Shown here: positions 25,034 to 33,337 of the stretch, piece after piece
How the letters are laid out: every line of letters starts with the position of its first letter
Position numbering within the stretch: the stretch's first letter is position 1
Source of the DNA: Bradyrhizobium stylosanthis
GTDB lineage: Bacteria; Pseudomonadota; Alphaproteobacteria; Rhizobiales; Xanthobacteraceae
Direction: 5' to 3'
DNA: 64,000 nt
NCBI RefSeq assembly: GCF_001641335.1
Contig: NZ_LVEM01000001.1
Location: 296,709 to 360,708 of the forward strand
The notes under the pieces: generated by a model
Database searches by the model: none
Seen by the model: the letters and a program-made list of their open reading frames with translations, nothing else
Told to the model about the DNA's origin: nothing
Position numbers and translations under genes: made by a program

Positions 25034-26401
25034 ATGACGGCATCAGATGCGGGTAGCGCGCCCTGGACTGGCCGGCTGACCGGAAGCGGCCCCGGCGTCT
25101 CCGCTCTGGTCGCAACCGCCATCGTCGTTGCCGACATGATCGGGGTCGGCGTCTTCACCAGTCTCGGATTCCAGGTCAAGGACATCCCCTCCGGCTTCTC
25201 GATCCTGCTGCTGTGGACGGTCGGCGGCATCGTCGCGCTGTGCGGCGTGTTCTCCTACAGCGAGCTCGGGGCGATGTTTCCGCGCTCGAGCGGCGAGTAC
25301 AATTTCCTCGGCCGCGCCTATCATCCCGCCTTCGGCTTTCTCGCCGGCTGGGTCTCGGCGACGGTGGGCTTTGCAGCGCCCGTCGCGCTCGCCGCGATGG
25401 CCTTCGGCGAATATGCCAAGTCGGTCGTGCCCGATCTGCCGCCGATCCCGCTCGCCATCGGCGTGGTGTGGCTGGTCTCGCTCGTGCAACTGACCGGCGT
25501 CAGGCACTCCGCGACCTTCCAGCTGATCTCGACCATCCTGAAGGTCGTACTGATCGTGGCCTTCCTGGTCGCCGGCTTCATCATCGGCGTGCCGCAGCCG
25601 ATCGCCTTCACGCCGCAGCCGGGCGATCTCGCACACATCGTCAGCGCGCCCTTCGCGATCGGGCTCGTCTTCGTGATGTATTCGTTCTCGGGCTGGAATG
25701 CCGCGACCTACATCATCGGCGAGATGAAGACGCCGCAGCAGAGCCTGCCGCGCGCGCTGCTCGCGGGTACGCTGATCGTGCTCGTGCTGTACGTCGCGCT
25801 GAACGCGGTATTTCTCTATTCCACGCCGGTCAGCGCGCTCGCCGGACAGCTCGACGTCGCCAGCGTCGCCGGCACCGCGATCTTCGGCAGTCTCGGGGGG
25901 CGGATCGTCGGCGCCATGATCTGCGTCGGCCTGGTCTCCTCGATCTCCGCGATGATGTGGATCGGCCCACGCGTGATGATGACGATGGGAGAGGACATCC
26001 CGGCGCTGCGCGTCTTCTCGAAACGATCGGTGAGCGGCGCGCCGGCCTATGCCATCCTGTTCCAGCTCGCGGTCGCAACCCTGTTGCTGTTCACGCGCAG
26101 CTTCGAGGCGGTGCTCGACTTTATCCAGTTCGCGCTGCTGTTCTGCTCGTTCTTCACGGTTGCTGGCGTCATCAAGCTGCGTATCACCGATCCGGATCTG
26201 CCCAGACCCTACCGCGCCTGGGGATACCCGTTCACGCCGCTCGTTTTCCTGCTCGTGACCGCGTTCATGATGTACTACCTGTTGACCGAGCGGCCGGTGC
26301 AGTCGCTGTCGGGGATGCTCGTCATGCTCTCGGGCCTGTTGATTTATGCTGTTTTCCGCGGGCGGCCGGTCGCCGCTGGCAATTCATCACATCGCGAATA
26401 G
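25034..26401 (+). CDS. APC-family amino-acid permease
   Basis: A 455-residue inner-membrane protein with about 12 transmembrane segments. Diagnostic are the TM1 unwound helix motif GVGVFTSLGF, GGIVALCGVFSYSELGAMFP, the TM6 region FVMYSFSGWNAATYIIGEMK and RPYRAWGYPFTPL near TM10. It resembles the LAT-like or basic amino-acid permeases and should take up an amino acid or amine by proton symport. The next gene begins 2 bases after its stop, so the two are translationally linked. Substrate cannot be read from sequence. Confidence 0.9.
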   Translation: MTASDAGSAPWTGRLTGSGPGVSALVATAIVVADMIGVGVFTSLGFQVKDIPSGFSILLLWTVGGIVALCGVFSYSELGAMFPRSSGEYNFLGRAYHPAFGFLAGWVSATVGFAAPVALAAMAFGEYAKSVVPDLPPIPLAIGVVWLVSLVQLTGVRHSATFQLISTILKVVLIVAFLVAGFIIGVPQPIAFTPQPGDLAHIVSAPFAIGLVFVMYSFSGWNAATYIIGEMKTPQQSLPRALLAGTLIVLVLYVALNAVFLYSTPVSALAGQLDVASVAGTAIFGSLGGRIVGAMICVGLVSSISAMMWIGPRVMMTMGEDIPALRVFSKRSVSGAPAYAILFQLAVATLLLFTRSFEAVLDFIQFALLFCSFFTVAGVIKLRITDPDLPRPYRAWGYPFTPLVFLLVTAFMMYYLLTERPVQSLSGMLVMLSGLLIYAVFRGRPVAAGNSSHRE

Positions 26402-26403
26402 AC

Positions 26404-27615
26404 ATGGTCCGACCCTTGAGAATTGCGGCTGTCGCCCTTGCCCTGCTGGCTGCGGCCGTCTCGTCCGCACGTGCCGCCGACGTCACCTTCGACGACACCG
26501 CGCGCTTCCTCGCGGGCATGCAGCCCTCGGCGGACTCGCCGCTGGTGCCGCTGACCAGGGATCCCAACTGGCAGCATCACGCCAAATTCTTCGACAACGC
26601 CTTCGCCCAGCTCGAGCAGCGGCAGATCGCGAAGATCCGCAGCTGGGCCGACGTCAACCTGGCGGCGCCGCGGCCGACCATGTTCTACATGTTCAGCGGT
26701 CCGGACTTCCTCTACGCCAATGCCTTTTATTCCAAGGCGAGCACCTACGTGCTCGGCGCGCTGGAGCCGGTCGGCGCCGTGCCCGACCTGACGAAGCTGC
26801 CGCGTGGTTCGGTCGGCGCCGCGCTCTACAATGTCGAACGCTCGCTCGGCTCGATCCTGAGCTTTTCCTTTTTCATCACCAAGCAGATGAAGGTCGACCT
26901 GCACACCAACCAGGTCAACGGCACCTTGCCGATCCTCTATGTCTTCCTCGCCCGTTCCGGCAAGACCATCCGCAACGTCGAGATGGTCGCGCTCGACAAC
27001 AAGGGCGGGATCCATGTGGGGAACGACAATCCAGGACCGAACGCGACGCGCGGTGTCCGCATCACCTTCGCCGGCAGCGACGGAGAGGTGCGCACGCTGT
27101 ATTATTTCTCGACCGATCTTTCCAATCAGGGCGCGCGCGCGACCGGCTTCCTGAAGTTCTGCGAGACGCTCGGTCCCGGCAACAGCCTGCTCAAGAGCGC
27201 GTCCTATCTGCTGCACTCCGGCAATTTCACGGTCGTCCGCGACTGGCTGCTCGCCAACAGCGCGACCATCATCCAGGACGATTCAGGAATTCCGCTCGCG
27301 AACTACAGCGCGAAGCAATGGCGGTTCTTCCCGTTCGGCCGCTATCTCGGACCGATCAGCGAATTCCCCGGACGCTACCAGGAGCGCTACGCCGAACTGT
27401 TCACGCGCGCCCAGCCGATCGATTTCGGCGTCGGCTATCGCTGGCGCATGCAAGAGTCGAACCTGCTGTTGTCGGTGAGGGTGCCGGGCAGCGAGACCGC
27501 ACCTGCTCCGGAGACAGTTTCGTCCACCGAGCCGGCGCCGAAGCCGCGCCCGAAGCGGCCTCGTCCGCCGGAGTCAGTCCCGCCGTCGTCCGGACGCTTT
27601 TTCTGGTTCCGCTAG
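26404..27615 (+). CDS. Exported protein coupled to the permease
   Basis: A 403-residue protein starting MVRPLRIAAVALALLAAAVS, a signal peptide ending ARA-A. The mature part is protein-like and compact (WQHHAKFFDNAFAQLEQRQI; PTMFYMFSGPDFLYANAFY; NFTVVRDWLLANSATIIQD), with a Pro-rich basic tail from about residue 370. I remember unnamed homologues in several proteobacteria but no function. Its start is 2 bases from the permease stop, so it probably serves the same substrate, perhaps as a periplasmic accessory or enzyme. The frame is open far upstream inside the permease gene; that part is not real. Confidence 0.75.
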   Translation: MVRPLRIAAVALALLAAAVSSARAADVTFDDTARFLAGMQPSADSPLVPLTRDPNWQHHAKFFDNAFAQLEQRQIAKIRSWADVNLAAPRPTMFYMFSGPDFLYANAFYSKASTYVLGALEPVGAVPDLTKLPRGSVGAALYNVERSLGSILSFSFFITKQMKVDLHTNQVNGTLPILYVFLARSGKTIRNVEMVALDNKGGIHVGNDNPGPNATRGVRITFAGSDGEVRTLYYFSTDLSNQGARATGFLKFCETLGPGNSLLKSASYLLHSGNFTVVRDWLLANSATIIQDDSGIPLANYSAKQWRFFPFGRYLGPISEFPGRYQERYAELFTRAQPIDFGVGYRWRMQESNLLLSVRVPGSETAPAPETVSSTEPAPKPRPKRPRPPESVPPSSGRFFWFR

Positions 27616-27631
27616 TCGCGGCACGCGGCCG

Positions 27632-28192
27632 CTAGGTTGGACTCTGGGCGACGACGACGAGAACCTCTGCCTTCTGCCGCCCGAGGCTCCTGACCTCGTG
27701 CGGGGTCTCGCCTGAGAAATAAAGGCAGTCGCCCTTGCCGAGCGTCAGCTCCTCGCCGTCGAGCTTGATCGCGATCCTGCCGTTGATGACGAACAGCAGC
27801 TCTTCGCCCGCATGCGAGGCGCGCGTCGCCGCCTTGTGCGGCGGGCTGAGCAAGAACGGCTCCATCATCTTGCGGGTGCGGCCGGTTGCCAGCGGCACCA
27901 CGCCGAACGTGTCCTTGAACAGCGGGACGTTGCCGCCCTCGCGCCGGAACAACGTGTAGCGCGGCGCCGGCTCGGCGTTGGGGTCGAAGAAGTTCGCGAC
28001 ATTGACCTCGAGCGCGGCGGCCATGCGAAGCAGCGCGGCGAGCGAGGGAATCTTGAGGTTGCGCTCGACCAGCGAGATGTAGCCGCGCGTGAGATCGCTC
28101 TGCTTGGCAAGCTGGTCCAGCGTCAGGCCCTTGGCGATCCGCGCCTGGCGGATATTGGCCCCGACCGCTGTCGCTTTGCTGACGTCAAGCAC
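27632..28192 (-). CDS. XRE-family regulator with C-terminal cupin
   Basis: A 186-residue regulator: HTH_3 at residues 10-65 (IRQARIAKGLTLDQLAKQSD, then TRGYISLVERNLKIPSLAAL) and a cupin_2 domain at about 105-180 (HAGEELLFVINGRIAIKLDG, GDCLYFSGETPHEV). PuuR-type proteins have this architecture and usually repress genes for uptake and use of a small molecule bound by the cupin. It is divergent from the MFS-MOSC-reductase operon and convergent with the permease pair, so either could be its target; the divergent operon is more likely. Confidence 0.9.
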   Translation of the reverse strand: MLDVSKATAVGANIRQARIAKGLTLDQLAKQSDLTRGYISLVERNLKIPSLAALLRMAAALEVNVANFFDPNAEPAPRYTLFRREGGNVPLFKDTFGVVPLATGRTRKMMEPFLLSPPHKAATRASHAGEELLFVINGRIAIKLDGEELTLGKGDCLYFSGETPHEVRSLGRQKAEVLVVVAQSPT

Positions 28193-28548
28193 GCATGAGT
28201 CTCCCGAACTGCTGAGGCCTCTTTTGCAACAGATGCCGCCGGACCGCCAGCCCGGCGGCGCGCGCTGCCCATTTGGGCTGCGTGGTCATGTATTCCAAAA
28301 GAAAACTCCTGAGCGGAAATTTCGAGCAAGAGAGCGGATATTGTGAGCATGTGAGCTGGTATATCGCTGAATTGCGCTGAAAAATGGTGCAAATCGTCGG
28401 CTTTGCTGCGATCGGCGGCATTTGCCGCGTCTCGTGGCGTTGATTTCTAATAGTAAACATGATCGATTTTTACCGTCGCGGCCGCCGATGGGCTCCGCCG
28501 ACCGAACCAACTGCTTTTCCCAGGCGCCGGTACCTTTTGGAGAGATCG
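28193..28548. promoter_or_regulatory. Divergent regulatory region with tandem TGTGAGC
   Basis: About 356 bases between the XRE-cupin and MFS starts. TGTGAGCA and TGTGAGCT are directly adjacent at 28342-28357, framed by GATAT (28337-28341) and ATATC (28361-28365). The GAAATTTC palindrome lies about 20 bases to the left. These are candidate operator elements for the divergent regulator. No gene seen. Confidence 0.4.
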
Positions 28549-29862
28549 ATGACCGTAGCAGACGACGTAACCCTGAACGTAGCGCCGGACGAGGCGGCGA
28601 GCTTGCGACGGATCGTGTGGTCGAGCGTGATCGGCACCGCGGTCGAATGGTACGACTTCCTCATCTATGGCACGGCGACCGCCCTGGTGTTCAACAAGGT
28701 GTTCTTCGCCGCCGGTAACCCCACGCTCGCCACCATCGCCGCCTTCGGCACCTATGCGGTCGGCTTTCTGGCGCGGCCGCTCGGCGCTGCGATCTTCGGC
28801 CATTACGGCGACCGGGTCGGCCGCAAAGCGATGCTCGCGATCACGATCATGGTGATGGGCATCGGCACCTTCCTGATCGGCCTGCTGCCGACCTATCAGC
28901 AGATCGGTATCGCCGCGCCGCTGCTGCTCATCGGCCTCCGCTTCCTCCAGGGCATCGGGCTCGGTGGCGAATGGGGCGGGGCGGTGCTGATGGTGGTGGA
29001 GAACTGTCCGACGCATCGCCGCGGCCTGCTCGGCAGCATGGTGCAGGTCGGCAATCCCATCGGCAATCTCGCCGCGATCGGCATGTTCGCACTGGTGGCG
29101 AGCCTGCCGGAGAGCGACTTCATGACCTACGGCTGGCGCATTCCCTTCCTGATCTCGATCCTGCTGGTCGGCGTCGGTCTCTACATCCGCCTCAACATGG
29201 AGGAAACCGCGGCCTTCCGTCAGGTCCAGGCCAAGAAGGACGTCGCGACGATGCCGTTGGTCGAGATTTTCAGGCATCACCGTCGGCCTTTCTTCACGGC
29301 GGTCGGCCTGAAGATCTCGGAGATCGCCTATGCCAGCATCGGCGGCGTGTTCGTGATGTCCTACGCCACCGCCAATCTCGGGCTGCCGCGCACGGTCGTG
29401 CTGAACGGGGCGTTCGCTGCTTCGCTAGTCGCGCTGCTCGCTATTCCGCTGTTCGGCTGGCTGTCCGATCTGGTCGGTCGCAAGACCATGTTCTATGCGA
29501 GCTGCGTGTTCTCGGCGCTGTTTGCCTTCCCGCTGTTCTGGCTGCTCGACACCCGCGACCCCGCCATCGTCATCTGCACCATCGTCGTCGCGATCACCTT
29601 CGGCCAGATGGTGATGTTCGGCATCGGCGCGCCCTGGTACTCCGAGCTGTTTTCCGCGCGGCTGCGTTACAGCGGCGCTTCGCTCGGCTTTCAGGTCGGC
29701 GCTGCCGTTAGCGGCGGCTTGACGCCATTGATTGCGGCCTCTCTGATGGCGTGGAGCGGAGGAGCCACTTGGCCGGTCTCGCTGCTGCTGATCGTCTGTG
29801 CCGGTATCACCGCGACCGCGACCACGTTCGCGCCGGAGATGGCGAACAAGGAACTGACCTGA
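28549..29862 (+). CDS. MFS metabolite:proton symporter (MHS-type)
   Basis: A 437-residue transporter. TM1 has VIGTAVEWYDFLIYGTA, the hallmark of the metabolite:H+ symporter subfamily; the loop 2-3 motif is GHYGDRVGRKAML and the mid-protein repeat GWLSDLVGRKTMF. Relatives import shikimate, citrate, proline/betaine or other organic acids. AGAGA before the ATG at 28549 and the conserved TM1 start fix the N terminus, although the frame is open from 28459. It leads an operon with the MOSC protein and the reductase. Confidence 0.9.
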   Translation: MTVADDVTLNVAPDEAASLRRIVWSSVIGTAVEWYDFLIYGTATALVFNKVFFAAGNPTLATIAAFGTYAVGFLARPLGAAIFGHYGDRVGRKAMLAITIMVMGIGTFLIGLLPTYQQIGIAAPLLLIGLRFLQGIGLGGEWGGAVLMVVENCPTHRRGLLGSMVQVGNPIGNLAAIGMFALVASLPESDFMTYGWRIPFLISILLVGVGLYIRLNMEETAAFRQVQAKKDVATMPLVEIFRHHRRPFFTAVGLKISEIAYASIGGVFVMSYATANLGLPRTVVLNGAFAASLVALLAIPLFGWLSDLVGRKTMFYASCVFSALFAFPLFWLLDTRDPAIVICTIVVAITFGQMVMFGIGAPWYSELFSARLRYSGASLGFQVGAAVSGGLTPLIAASLMAWSGGATWPVSLLLIVCAGITATATTFAPEMANKELT

Positions 29863-29868
29863 TCCCGC

Positions 29869-29893
29869 GGCGCGCCGCCGGCGGCGGCGCGCC
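29869..29893 (+). other. GC-rich hairpin inside the operon
   Basis: GGCGCGCCGCC (29869-29879) and GGCGGCGCGCC (29883-29893) form an 11-bp stem between the transporter and MOSC genes. There is no T-run. It could lower or protect the distal transcript. Confidence 0.55.
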
Positions 29894-29917
29894 ATCCCTT
29901 CTGACAAGGATTCCGTC

Positions 29918-30439
29918 ATGCTTGATACCGTCAACGCCGGCCCGGCGCAAAAGGCAGCACAACTCGGCTGGACCGGGGTCGTGCGCTTCCTTCATCTTGC
30001 TCCGCGTGCGTTCCTGCCCATGCGGGCGGCCGAAGCCATCACCCTCGTCGCCGGCAAGGGCATCGAGGGCGATCGCTACATGATCGGCAACGAGGAGGGC
30101 TTTTACTCGCACAAGCCCGAAGAAGGCCGGCAGGTCACCTTGTTCGAGCTGGAAACGCTGGCCGCGCTGAAGCGCGACGCCGGCATCGAGCTCGGTCCCG
30201 AAGAGCACCGGCGCAATGTCACGGTCGAGGGCGTGCCGCTCAATCATCTGGTCGGGCGCCCCTTCTGGCTTGGCGAGACCCTGCTGGAGGCGACGCGGCT
30301 GTCGGTGCCGTGCCGGCATATCGAGGAGATCACCGGCAAGGCGATCTTCGATCCCCTGATCAACCGCTCCGGCCTCAATTGCAGGATCCTGCAGGGCGGC
30401 ATCGTCCGGGTCGGCGATATCGTGCGGAACGCGGCATGA
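29918..30439 (+). CDS. MOSC-domain protein
   Basis: A 173-residue YiiM-like MOSC protein. Visible are AAEAITLVAGKGIEGDRYM, RQVTLFELETLAAL, ELGPEEHRRNVTVEGVPLNH, the putative molybdenum-cofactor Cys132 in LSVPCRHIEE, and GIVRVGDIV. Members reduce N-hydroxylated compounds such as base analogues using the molybdenum cofactor, and need an electron donor. The next gene, a flavin and iron-sulfur reductase, overlaps its stop by 4 bases (ATGA), so a matched donor-enzyme pair is likely. The transporter upstream may bring in the substrate. Confidence 0.88.
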   Translation: MLDTVNAGPAQKAAQLGWTGVVRFLHLAPRAFLPMRAAEAITLVAGKGIEGDRYMIGNEEGFYSHKPEEGRQVTLFELETLAALKRDAGIELGPEEHRRNVTVEGVPLNHLVGRPFWLGETLLEATRLSVPCRHIEEITGKAIFDPLINRSGLNCRILQGGIVRVGDIVRNAA

Positions 30440-31392
30440 GCGCGCGCGCCATCACGACGGTCAAGACGATCGTCGCCAGCGTTGAAGAGGCTGGCGCAGG
30501 CACAAAGCTGTTCACCCTGGTCGATCCCGACCATTGGGAGCTGCCGCCGTTCAGGCCCGGCGCGCACATCGATCTGCATCTGCCGAACGGTCTCGTCCGC
30601 ACCTATTCGCTGTGCAACGCGCCCGCCGACAACAAACGCTATGTCATCGCGGTGAAGCGCGAGGCGGAGGGACGCGGCGGCTCGCGTGCGCTCCACGATG
30701 ATGTCCGCGTCAGCGACGTCATCGGCGTCTCGCTGCCGCGCGGCGGGCTCGGACAGGATGCGAATATCACGCGCCATGTATTTGTCGCAGGCGGCATCGG
30801 GGTGACGCCGTTTCTGTCGATGGCGCGACATCTCGAGGCGACGGGGCAGGCCGACTTCACGCTGCATCTGATCGTGCGCGAGGAAATACCGCTCGCCGTG
30901 CATCTCGCATCGCTGATCGATCAAGGCCGCGTCGTCGTGCATCGGACGTCCATTGCCGGGCGTCCTGATCTCGCGCAACTCGTCGGGGAGGGCGGATCGC
31001 AGACATTGGTCGCGTGCTGCGGACCGGAAAGCATGACGTACGATTTCGAGCAGGTGACTGCCGCTTGGCCCGCGGCGAACGTTCATATCGAGCGGTTCGT
31101 CGCGCCGCCACCGGTCATCGATCCCGACGCCAAGCCGTTCACGCTGTCGCTGGCGCGCACGGGGACCGAGATCCAGGTTCGCGCCGGCCAGACCATGCTG
31201 GCCGCGTTGCAGGAAGGGGGCATCGAGGTTGCGACGTCCTGCTGCGGCGGCATCTGCGGCGCCTGCAAGGTCGGCTGGCTGGAGGGAAAGCCGGTTCACC
31301 GCGACCGCATCCTCTCGCCCTATGAGCGCGAGCGCTATCTCATGGTCTGCGTCGCCGGATCAGATGGGGAGCGGCTGGTGCTGGACCTCTAG
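30436..31392 (+). CDS. PDR/VanB-type ferredoxin reductase
   Basis: A 318-residue oxidoreductase with the order FMN domain, NADH domain, plant-type [2Fe-2S] domain. The flavin motif is VRTYSLCNAP, the nucleotide site VFVAGGIGVTPFLSMARHLE, and the cluster ligands are Cys269, Cys274, Cys277 and Cys305 (SCCGGICGACKVG, then MVCVAG). It carries electrons from NADH to a partner. In phthalate dioxygenase reductase or vanillate demethylase the partner is a Rieske oxygenase; none is present, and the 4-base overlap with the MOSC gene points to that protein instead. Same operon as the MFS gene. Confidence 0.9.
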   Translation: MSARAITTVKTIVASVEEAGAGTKLFTLVDPDHWELPPFRPGAHIDLHLPNGLVRTYSLCNAPADNKRYVIAVKREAEGRGGSRALHDDVRVSDVIGVSLPRGGLGQDANITRHVFVAGGIGVTPFLSMARHLEATGQADFTLHLIVREEIPLAVHLASLIDQGRVVVHRTSIAGRPDLAQLVGEGGSQTLVACCGPESMTYDFEQVTAAWPAANVHIERFVAPPPVIDPDAKPFTLSLARTGTEIQVRAGQTMLAALQEGGIEVATSCCGGICGACKVGWLEGKPVHRDRILSPYERERYLMVCVAGSDGERLVLDL

Positions 31393-31455
31393 AGTCTTGC
31401 GCCAACGTGTTTCCTTGGCGCGACCCGGTAGTCGCGTCGCTCGAAAACGCTCGCG

Positions 31456-31662
31456 CTACCAGTGCACGCTCTGGCTTGGCACGACGAAGGCCGTCGTGCT
31501 GGGCGGCGTTGCAAAGCTCGTCGCGAGATACCAGCCGGAACCGACCGCGAGCGCGAGCAGCGCGATGATGGCGAGCAGGTCCAGGGTTCTGGGGTCGTGC
31601 GGTCTGTGACCGGGGTGGGGGCCGGGCCTGAAGTGAAAGAGGGGGCTGATTTTCCAGCGCAT
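31456..31662 (-). CDS. Small single-pass membrane protein, EcfG-type promoter
   Basis: A 68-residue protein starting MRWKISPLFHFRPGPHPGHR. A polar His/Pro-rich N terminus is followed by one transmembrane helix (LDLLAIIALLALAVGSGWYL) and a short polar tail. GGGAGGAAC lies 5-13 bases before the ATG, and a strict GGAAC-N16-CGTT promoter is 30 bases upstream, so it is very probably a general-stress-response gene. I do not know a named family. An ATG at 31737 in the same frame is upstream of the promoter and is rejected as start. Confidence 0.75.
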   Translation of the reverse strand: MRWKISPLFHFRPGPHPGHRPHDPRTLDLLAIIALLALAVGSGWYLATSFATPPSTTAFVVPSQSVHW

Positions 31663-31691
31663 TGTTGTTCCTCCCGCGGGAGCATCACAAC

Positions 31692-31716
31692 AACGCGAGG
31701 GAACGTTTTGGGTTCC
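31692..31716 (-). promoter_or_regulatory. Sigma-EcfG-type promoter for the small membrane protein
   Basis: GGAAC (31716-31712) and CGTT (31695-31692) on the minus strand, spacer exactly 16. The expected transcription start near 31685 gives a leader of about 23 bases that contains the GGGAGGAAC ribosome site. Confidence 0.75.
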
Positions 31717-31752
31717 ACCGGGAATAGCGATCCACAAAGCACCGCAGCAAGG

Positions 31753-32091
31753 CTACGACGGATTGACCCCGCGCCAGCGCGCGTAACGCCAGGGCAGGTA
31801 CCAGCGCGCGTTTTGCGGCGCGGCAAGGGGCACATTGTCGATGCCCGACGTGCCGAACGGATTGCAGCGGAGCAGGCGCGCGAGCGTCATCCAGCCGCCG
31901 GCCCAGAGCCCGAAGCGCTCGATCGCCTCGTCGCCATAGACGGAGCAGGTCGGCAGGTGCCGGCAATTGTAGCCGACCAGCGGCGAGAGCGTATGGCGGT
32001 AGAGCCAGATCAGCGCCCGGCCGAGTCTTCGCGGCAGACGAAGGACACCTTCGACCGGAGTGGTGCAGTGCTCGCAGGTTGAATGCTTCAT
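31753..32091 (-). CDS. yidD: Membrane protein insertion efficiency factor YidD
   Basis: A 112-residue protein of the YidD (Haemolytic) family. The core is WLYRHTLSPLVGYNCRHLPT, CSVYGDEAIERFGLWAGGWM, and RLLRCNPFGTSGID, with the two conserved Cys and the RC-P-G motif. It helps insert inner-membrane proteins together with YidC and the Sec translocon. Usual members are 70-110 residues; this one has a Cys/His-containing N terminus (KHSTCEHCTTP) that is extra. It is not next to rpmH-rnpA-yidC here, which is normal in alphaproteobacteria. The ATG at 32091 is preferred to that at 32169. Confidence 0.9.
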   Translation of the reverse strand: MKHSTCEHCTTPVEGVLRLPRRLGRALIWLYRHTLSPLVGYNCRHLPTCSVYGDEAIERFGLWAGGWMTLARLLRCNPFGTSGIDNVPLAAPQNARWYLPWRYARWRGVNPS

Positions 32092-32320
32092 GTGCGCGTT
32101 GCCGCGAGGTTGAGCGAGGACTTGCGCGGTTCCAATGCAGGGAACTGCAAGCTGTTGTTTTGACGCCATATTTACCGTGCTTTTTGGGAGCAGTGCAGCA
32201 AGTATCTATGGACGGGCTGTATTCCCCCGGATACCATTTTTGTGACGTTCACGTGTAGACTCATTGAACGCCGAACGGGGCTTGCCTGAATCGCCTTGGG
32301 GGCTTGGGGAAGGGACCAGT

Positions 32321-33220
32321 TTGAAACTACTGAAGTCGCTCAATCGTCGCGGCTGGTTGCTTGTGGGAACCGCCGTATGTGGGATCGTGATGGCGGGGGC
32401 CATCGCGACGTTCGGATCGTCGGCCCGGGCGGGGGCCGCCCTCGAAGAGCGCAAGCTGCCGATGAAATTCGGCTGGGTCTCCTGCGAGCCCAACTGCCGC
32501 GGCTGGATCAGCGCGGTCGGCATCATCACCGCTGACACCCCCAGGGATTTCGAGGAGTTTGCGCGCGGACGCCAGCTGGGCGGCGCCACTGTGGTGCTGG
32601 ATTCCAGCGGCGGATCGGTCAACGACGCGATCTCGCTCGGCCGGCGCTTCCGCAATCTCGGGCTTTTGACCACGGTCGGGATCAGCCTGCAGAATCGCAG
32701 CGGGCAGTCGGCCCGCCCGGCGGTCGCGCCTGAGGCCTATTGCGAATCCATGTGCGTGTTCCTGCTGCTGGCCGGCAAGAAGCGCTACGTGCCGGATGCG
32801 GCCCATGTCCGCGTCCACCAGATCTGGATGGGCGACCGCGCCGACGATGCCAAGGCGGCGAGCTACAGCGCGCAGGATCTGATGATCGTGGAACGCGACA
32901 TCGGCCGTCTCGCCAAATACACCTTCGACATGGGCGGCGCCGGGGACCTGCTGTCGCTCGCGCTCAGCGTTCCGCCGTGGGAAGATCTCCACGAGCTCGA
33001 TTCCGGCGAGCTGAAGCTCACTAATCTCGTGACGACCGACCTTGTCGCCGACGTGCTGCCGCATGTGGACGTCACGGCGCCGGCCATGGCGGAGCTCGCA
33101 CCGAAGACGCAGGCGCGGTTCGGTGCGGAACCGGAGCAGCCGGCCAAGTCGACCCAGACGGCGGAAGCCCTGGTGCCGACCGGTGGCGTCGCGGCGCCTG
33201 CTGCGGCGGCGCAGAAGTAA
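32321..33220 (+). CDS. ClpP-like periplasmic protein (COG3904-like)
   Basis: A 299-residue protein with an N-terminal hydrophobic anchor or signal (GWLLVGTAVCGIVMAGAIAT). The middle looks like a ClpP/crotonase fold: VVLDSSGGSVNDAISLGRRF corresponds to the G-G-S oxyanion helix, CESMCVFLLLAGKKRYV to the nucleophile helix with a candidate Ser, and HVRVHQIWMGD to the His strand. It may be a periplasmic serine protease, but the Asp is not clear. The C-terminal 60 residues are Ala/Pro/Thr-rich. GGGGAAGGGA precedes the TTG at 32321, which is chosen as start over a TTG at 32264. Confidence 0.75.
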   Translation: MKLLKSLNRRGWLLVGTAVCGIVMAGAIATFGSSARAGAALEERKLPMKFGWVSCEPNCRGWISAVGIITADTPRDFEEFARGRQLGGATVVLDSSGGSVNDAISLGRRFRNLGLLTTVGISLQNRSGQSARPAVAPEAYCESMCVFLLLAGKKRYVPDAAHVRVHQIWMGDRADDAKAASYSAQDLMIVERDIGRLAKYTFDMGGAGDLLSLALSVPPWEDLHELDSGELKLTNLVTTDLVADVLPHVDVTAPAMAELAPKTQARFGAEPEQPAKSTQTAEALVPTGGVAAPAAAAQK

Positions 33221-33237
33221 GCCCTTAGATCCAGGCA

Positions 33238-33328
33238 GTCATTCCGGGGCGTCGCGAAGCGACGAACCCGGAATCCAGAGATTGCTGATTGAGATTCCGG
33301 GTTCGCGCTACACGCGCCCCGGAATGAC
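33238..33328. repeat. Palindromic repeat, GTCATTCCGGGGCG family
   Basis: Outer arms GTCATTCCGGGGCG and CGCCCCGGAATGAC pair perfectly, as do inner arms AACCCGGAATC and GATTCCGGGTT. It fills the gap between two convergent genes. A shorter relative is at 35173-35214. Confidence 0.88.
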
Positions 33329-33337
33329 GGCCGAATG

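Noticed and set aside
25213..26403. Upstream extension of the 26404 protein inside the permease gene
   Set aside because: The sequence is Arg-rich and unlike protein, and the real protein begins at its signal peptide.
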